Assembly (NCBI GenBank): GCA_028768545.1
Contig: CP054838.1
Span: 4,399,001 to 4,463,000, forward strand
From: Desulfobacter sp.
Lineage (GTDB): Bacteria; Desulfobacterota; Desulfobacteria; Desulfobacterales; Desulfobacteraceae
Direction of reading: 5' to 3'
Length of the DNA stretch: 64,000 nt
The notes beneath the pieces are model-generated. The model was not told the origin of the DNA. It saw only the letters and a program-made list of their open reading frames with translations, and made no database searches. The stretch's first letter is position 1; every line of letters begins with the position of its first letter. A program made the position numbers and the translations under genes. This document shows, piece by piece, positions 62,344-64,000 of the stretch.

Positions 62344-62907
62344 TTACCTTTTGGCTGGTCGCCCGATATCCAATGGTTTCTGCAATATTGACCAGGCCAC
62401 TTCGCATCCGCCCTGGTCACAAGAGACATAGATTATTTCGTCTGAAACAGTGACGGAAAGATCCATGGTCCGTTTCACAAGACCTGCCAAGGCCTGTATG
62501 CCCTTCCATTCAAATTGAAAAACCCCGGCGTTTAAGGTTCTGAATCGTTCAAGTTCCTTTGCCCACCAGGCATCTGACTTATAATTAAAAGAATAGACCC
62601 TGACCTCACGGGACCGCCGGGCTGCTTTTTTGATCCGGTCAAAAGACGGCTCCCCAATATCAATCCACAAAGAAATCTGGTCATCCAAGGTGCGCTCCCA
62701 GATATCAGGTTCTTCCACAGAGGAGAGGCCTTTGGTTAAACTTAAAGATTTTTCAGCATTCATGCAAAAGGCCAGAATCCTTGCCATCATGCGTTCCACC
62801 GTCTCCGAAGGATGCTGAGCAAGGGTCAGGTTCAAGGTATCATAATGATTGGCCTCAATATGGGCCAATGAAATTTTTGCCTTATAAATCCGTGGTTTTA
62901 ATGCCAC
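62344..62907 (-). CDS. yaeQ: YaeQ family protein
   Basis: 187 residues starting at GTG 62907, chosen because it gives the family N-terminus VALKPRIYKAKISLAHIEAN after an AAAGGATG site; upstream sequence in frame to 62958 is not family-like. HYDTLNLTLAQHPSETVERMMARILAF, KGLSSVEEPDIWERTLDDQISLWIDIGEP and WWAKELERF are diagnostic for YaeQ, a nuclease-fold protein with no proven activity. Co-transcribed with the 83-residue gene downstream. Confidence 0.85.
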   Translation of the reverse strand: MALKPRIYKAKISLAHIEANHYDTLNLTLAQHPSETVERMMARILAFCMNAEKSLSLTKGLSSVEEPDIWERTLDDQISLWIDIGEPSFDRIKKAARRSREVRVYSFNYKSDAWWAKELERFRTLNAGVFQFEWKGIQALAGLVKRTMDLSVTVSDEIIYVSCDQGGCEVAWSILQKPLDIGRPAKR

Positions 62908-63010
62908 AAAACATCCTTTATCTTTATGTCGTTCCCAAACCATTGGGGTTAAAAACAAAGGACGAATAACCGAATACGCCCGGATCTGTCAACCCCTCTT
63001 TACAATCTTT

Positions 63011-64000
63011 TTACCGGCAACGTTCCAGGCGGAACTCTGGTGCAGGATCGTCCATCTGCCTTAAAATCTGCCCCAGGGCAGAGCGTAATGCTTCCTCGGG
63101 CACGGGATGGTAAAAGGGCATGGTCAAGGCCTGGGCCGCAGTCAGTTTCGCACCCACGGCCCAGGACAACAGATGGGCCATGTGTTCGCCAGCAGGTGCC
63201 ATGAGCTCTGCCCCCAAAAGCCTGCCGTCCTTTTTATCAGCGTAAATCCGGGCAATGCCCGCAGCCTTGCCTAAAATCATCCGGGCCCGCCCCAGTTTCT
63301 CCCATGAGGCCCTGCCCGTCACAAATTGAATTTTCCGGGCGGTGAGAGCTTTGTGGGAAAGCCCTGCAATGGCGATATCCGGGGATGAAAAAGTGATGGT
63401 CAAAGGGATGCGTTTTTTAAAACAGGAAAATTGCTCGGCCGTAGCGTTATACCCGGCAACAATGCCATCATCCGCGGCTTCGTGGAGAATGGGCTTTTGC
63501 CCGTTGACATCTCCTGCCAGAAATACGGGCAGTCCCTTGATCTGAAGGGTGGTTGGATCAAATTCCGGCATTCCCCTGTCATCCAGTTCAACCCCGAGAT
63601 TTCCCAGGCCAAGGCCCTGGATAGCAGGCCGACGTCCTGTGGCCAGCAAAATCCGGTCAACTGTCCATTCTCGATTTTCGCACCCCACAACAATTTTACC
63701 CCCCGACCTGCGGCGGATCTCGGCTGTACCCAGATGGATGGTCATTTCCTTTGAAAAATGGTCAAAGGCATAGGTCTGAAGGTCAGGGTCGGTAAGCCCG
63801 CCGCAGGTTTTACGCCGGGAAAAGGCAATGATCTCCACCCCCAGGCGGTGCAGGGCCTGGCCCAGTTCAATGCCAATGGGGCCCAGACCAAACACCGCCA
63901 TTTTTTGGGGCAGATCCGGCAGTTCAAAAAACTGGTCCGTATCAATGATCATATCTTTGTAGGGCTGCCATTTTTCAGGGATCCACGGTTTTGAGCCTGT
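63011..64000 (-). CDS. Flavin disulfide reductase (dihydrolipoamide dehydrogenase-like), 5' end beyond window
   Basis: The frame is open to the right edge (first visible codons give TGSKPWIPEKW); about 329 residues are visible. NAD-binding GLGPIGIELGQALHRLG, LLATGRRPAIQGLGLGNLGVELDDRG, FAD-binding VFLAGDVNGQKPILHEAADDG and the C-terminal dimerisation domain with HPVPEEALRSAL (His-x4-Glu catalytic pair). The redox cysteine pair lies outside the window. The C-terminus lacks the Cys-Cys of mercuric reductase. Closest to Lpd-like or soluble transhydrogenase-like enzymes; exact type is open. Confidence 0.88.
   Translation of the reverse strand, partial: TGSKPWIPEKWQPYKDMIIDTDQFFELPDLPQKMAVFGLGPIGIELGQALHRLGVEIIAFSRRKTCGGLTDPDLQTYAFDHFSKEMTIHLGTAEIRRRSGGKIVVGCENREWTVDRILLATGRRPAIQGLGLGNLGVELDDRGMPEFDPTTLQIKGLPVFLAGDVNGQKPILHEAADDGIVAGYNATAEQFSCFKKRIPLTITFSSPDIAIAGLSHKALTARKIQFVTGRASWEKLGRARMILGKAAGIARIYADKKDGRLLGAELMAPAGEHMAHLLSWAVGAKLTAAQALTMPFYHPVPEEALRSALGQILRQMDDPAPEFRLERCR

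Noticed and set aside
63011-64000. Mercuric reductase (MerA), suggested by hgcAB in the same window
   Set aside because: The visible C-terminus lacks the Cys-Cys pair of MerA; the sequence fits Lpd-like enzymes and lies 62 kb from hgcAB.

Overview
The window reads as a chromosomal segment of an anaerobic, probably sulfate-reducing deltaproteobacterium of the Desulfobacterales type. This is inferred from mercury-methylation genes (hgcAB), flavin-based electron-bifurcation genes of the Hdr/Mvh type, a small siroheme sulfite reductase, MinD-like ATPases with ferredoxin inserts, an OFA-type transporter beside acetyl-CoA synthetase, and many sigma-54 elements. No rRNA, tRNA or CRISPR array was seen.

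Layout. (1) 1-3.5 kb: the 3' end of hgcA, then hgcB. The hgcB frame runs through an in-frame TGA at codon 73, followed by a textbook SECIS hairpin, so HgcB is probably a selenoprotein. Next come a MarR regulator, a SAM methyltransferase, and a DAHP synthase preceded by a Phe/Tyr-rich leader peptide and attenuator. (2) 3.5-19.4 kb: a nine-gene minus-strand operon: receiver-kinase, HdrA-GltD fusion, MvhD, FrhB/FdhB-like protein, double HdrA with an internal receiver domain, HdrC, HdrB, a sensor kinase with CxxCH motifs, and a second receiver-kinase. It starts at a sigma-54 promoter and is bracketed by two copies of an MITE-like repeat. (3) 19.4-27.3 kb: a damaged Mrp/NBP35 gene, a sigma-54 activator, and a divergent operon (sigma-54 promoter) of two ferredoxin-MinD ATPases and two NifX-like proteins, then an FmdB-like protein, a PocR-domain protein and RlmL. 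(4) 27.4-36 kb: housekeeping and redox genes, including a PP2C-like phosphatase, CbiX, a polyferredoxin membrane protein, a broken DUF362 gene, a small sulfite reductase and RlmK. (5) 36-50.4 kb: a PLP decarboxylase and a peptide/nickel-type ABC transporter operon in decay. One IS4-type element has cut the binding-protein gene (9-bp target duplication), an ISL3-type element has cut the permease gene (8-bp target duplication), and the permease also has a homopolymer frameshift. (6) 50.5-64 kb: rfbB, a metallopeptidase, a HAMP protein with an internal TGA, a SurA-like lipoprotein, MscS, acs with an OFA transporter behind a sigma-54 promoter with two upstream palindromes, the matching NtrC-type regulator and Cache kinase, YaeQ, and a partial flavin disulfide reductase.

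How it fits together. Redox metabolism here appears tightly coupled to signalling. The bifurcating Hdr complex carries its own receiver domain and is co-transcribed with three kinases. Sigma-54 promoters (19.0, 20.2, 21.9 and 58.2 kb) lie beside their likely activators. The strongest candidates for new biology are the Sec-containing HgcB, the receiver-HdrA fusion with its operon, the DAHP synthase attenuator, and the repeat pair flanking the Hdr operon. All family assignments come from reading motifs; no database search was run.
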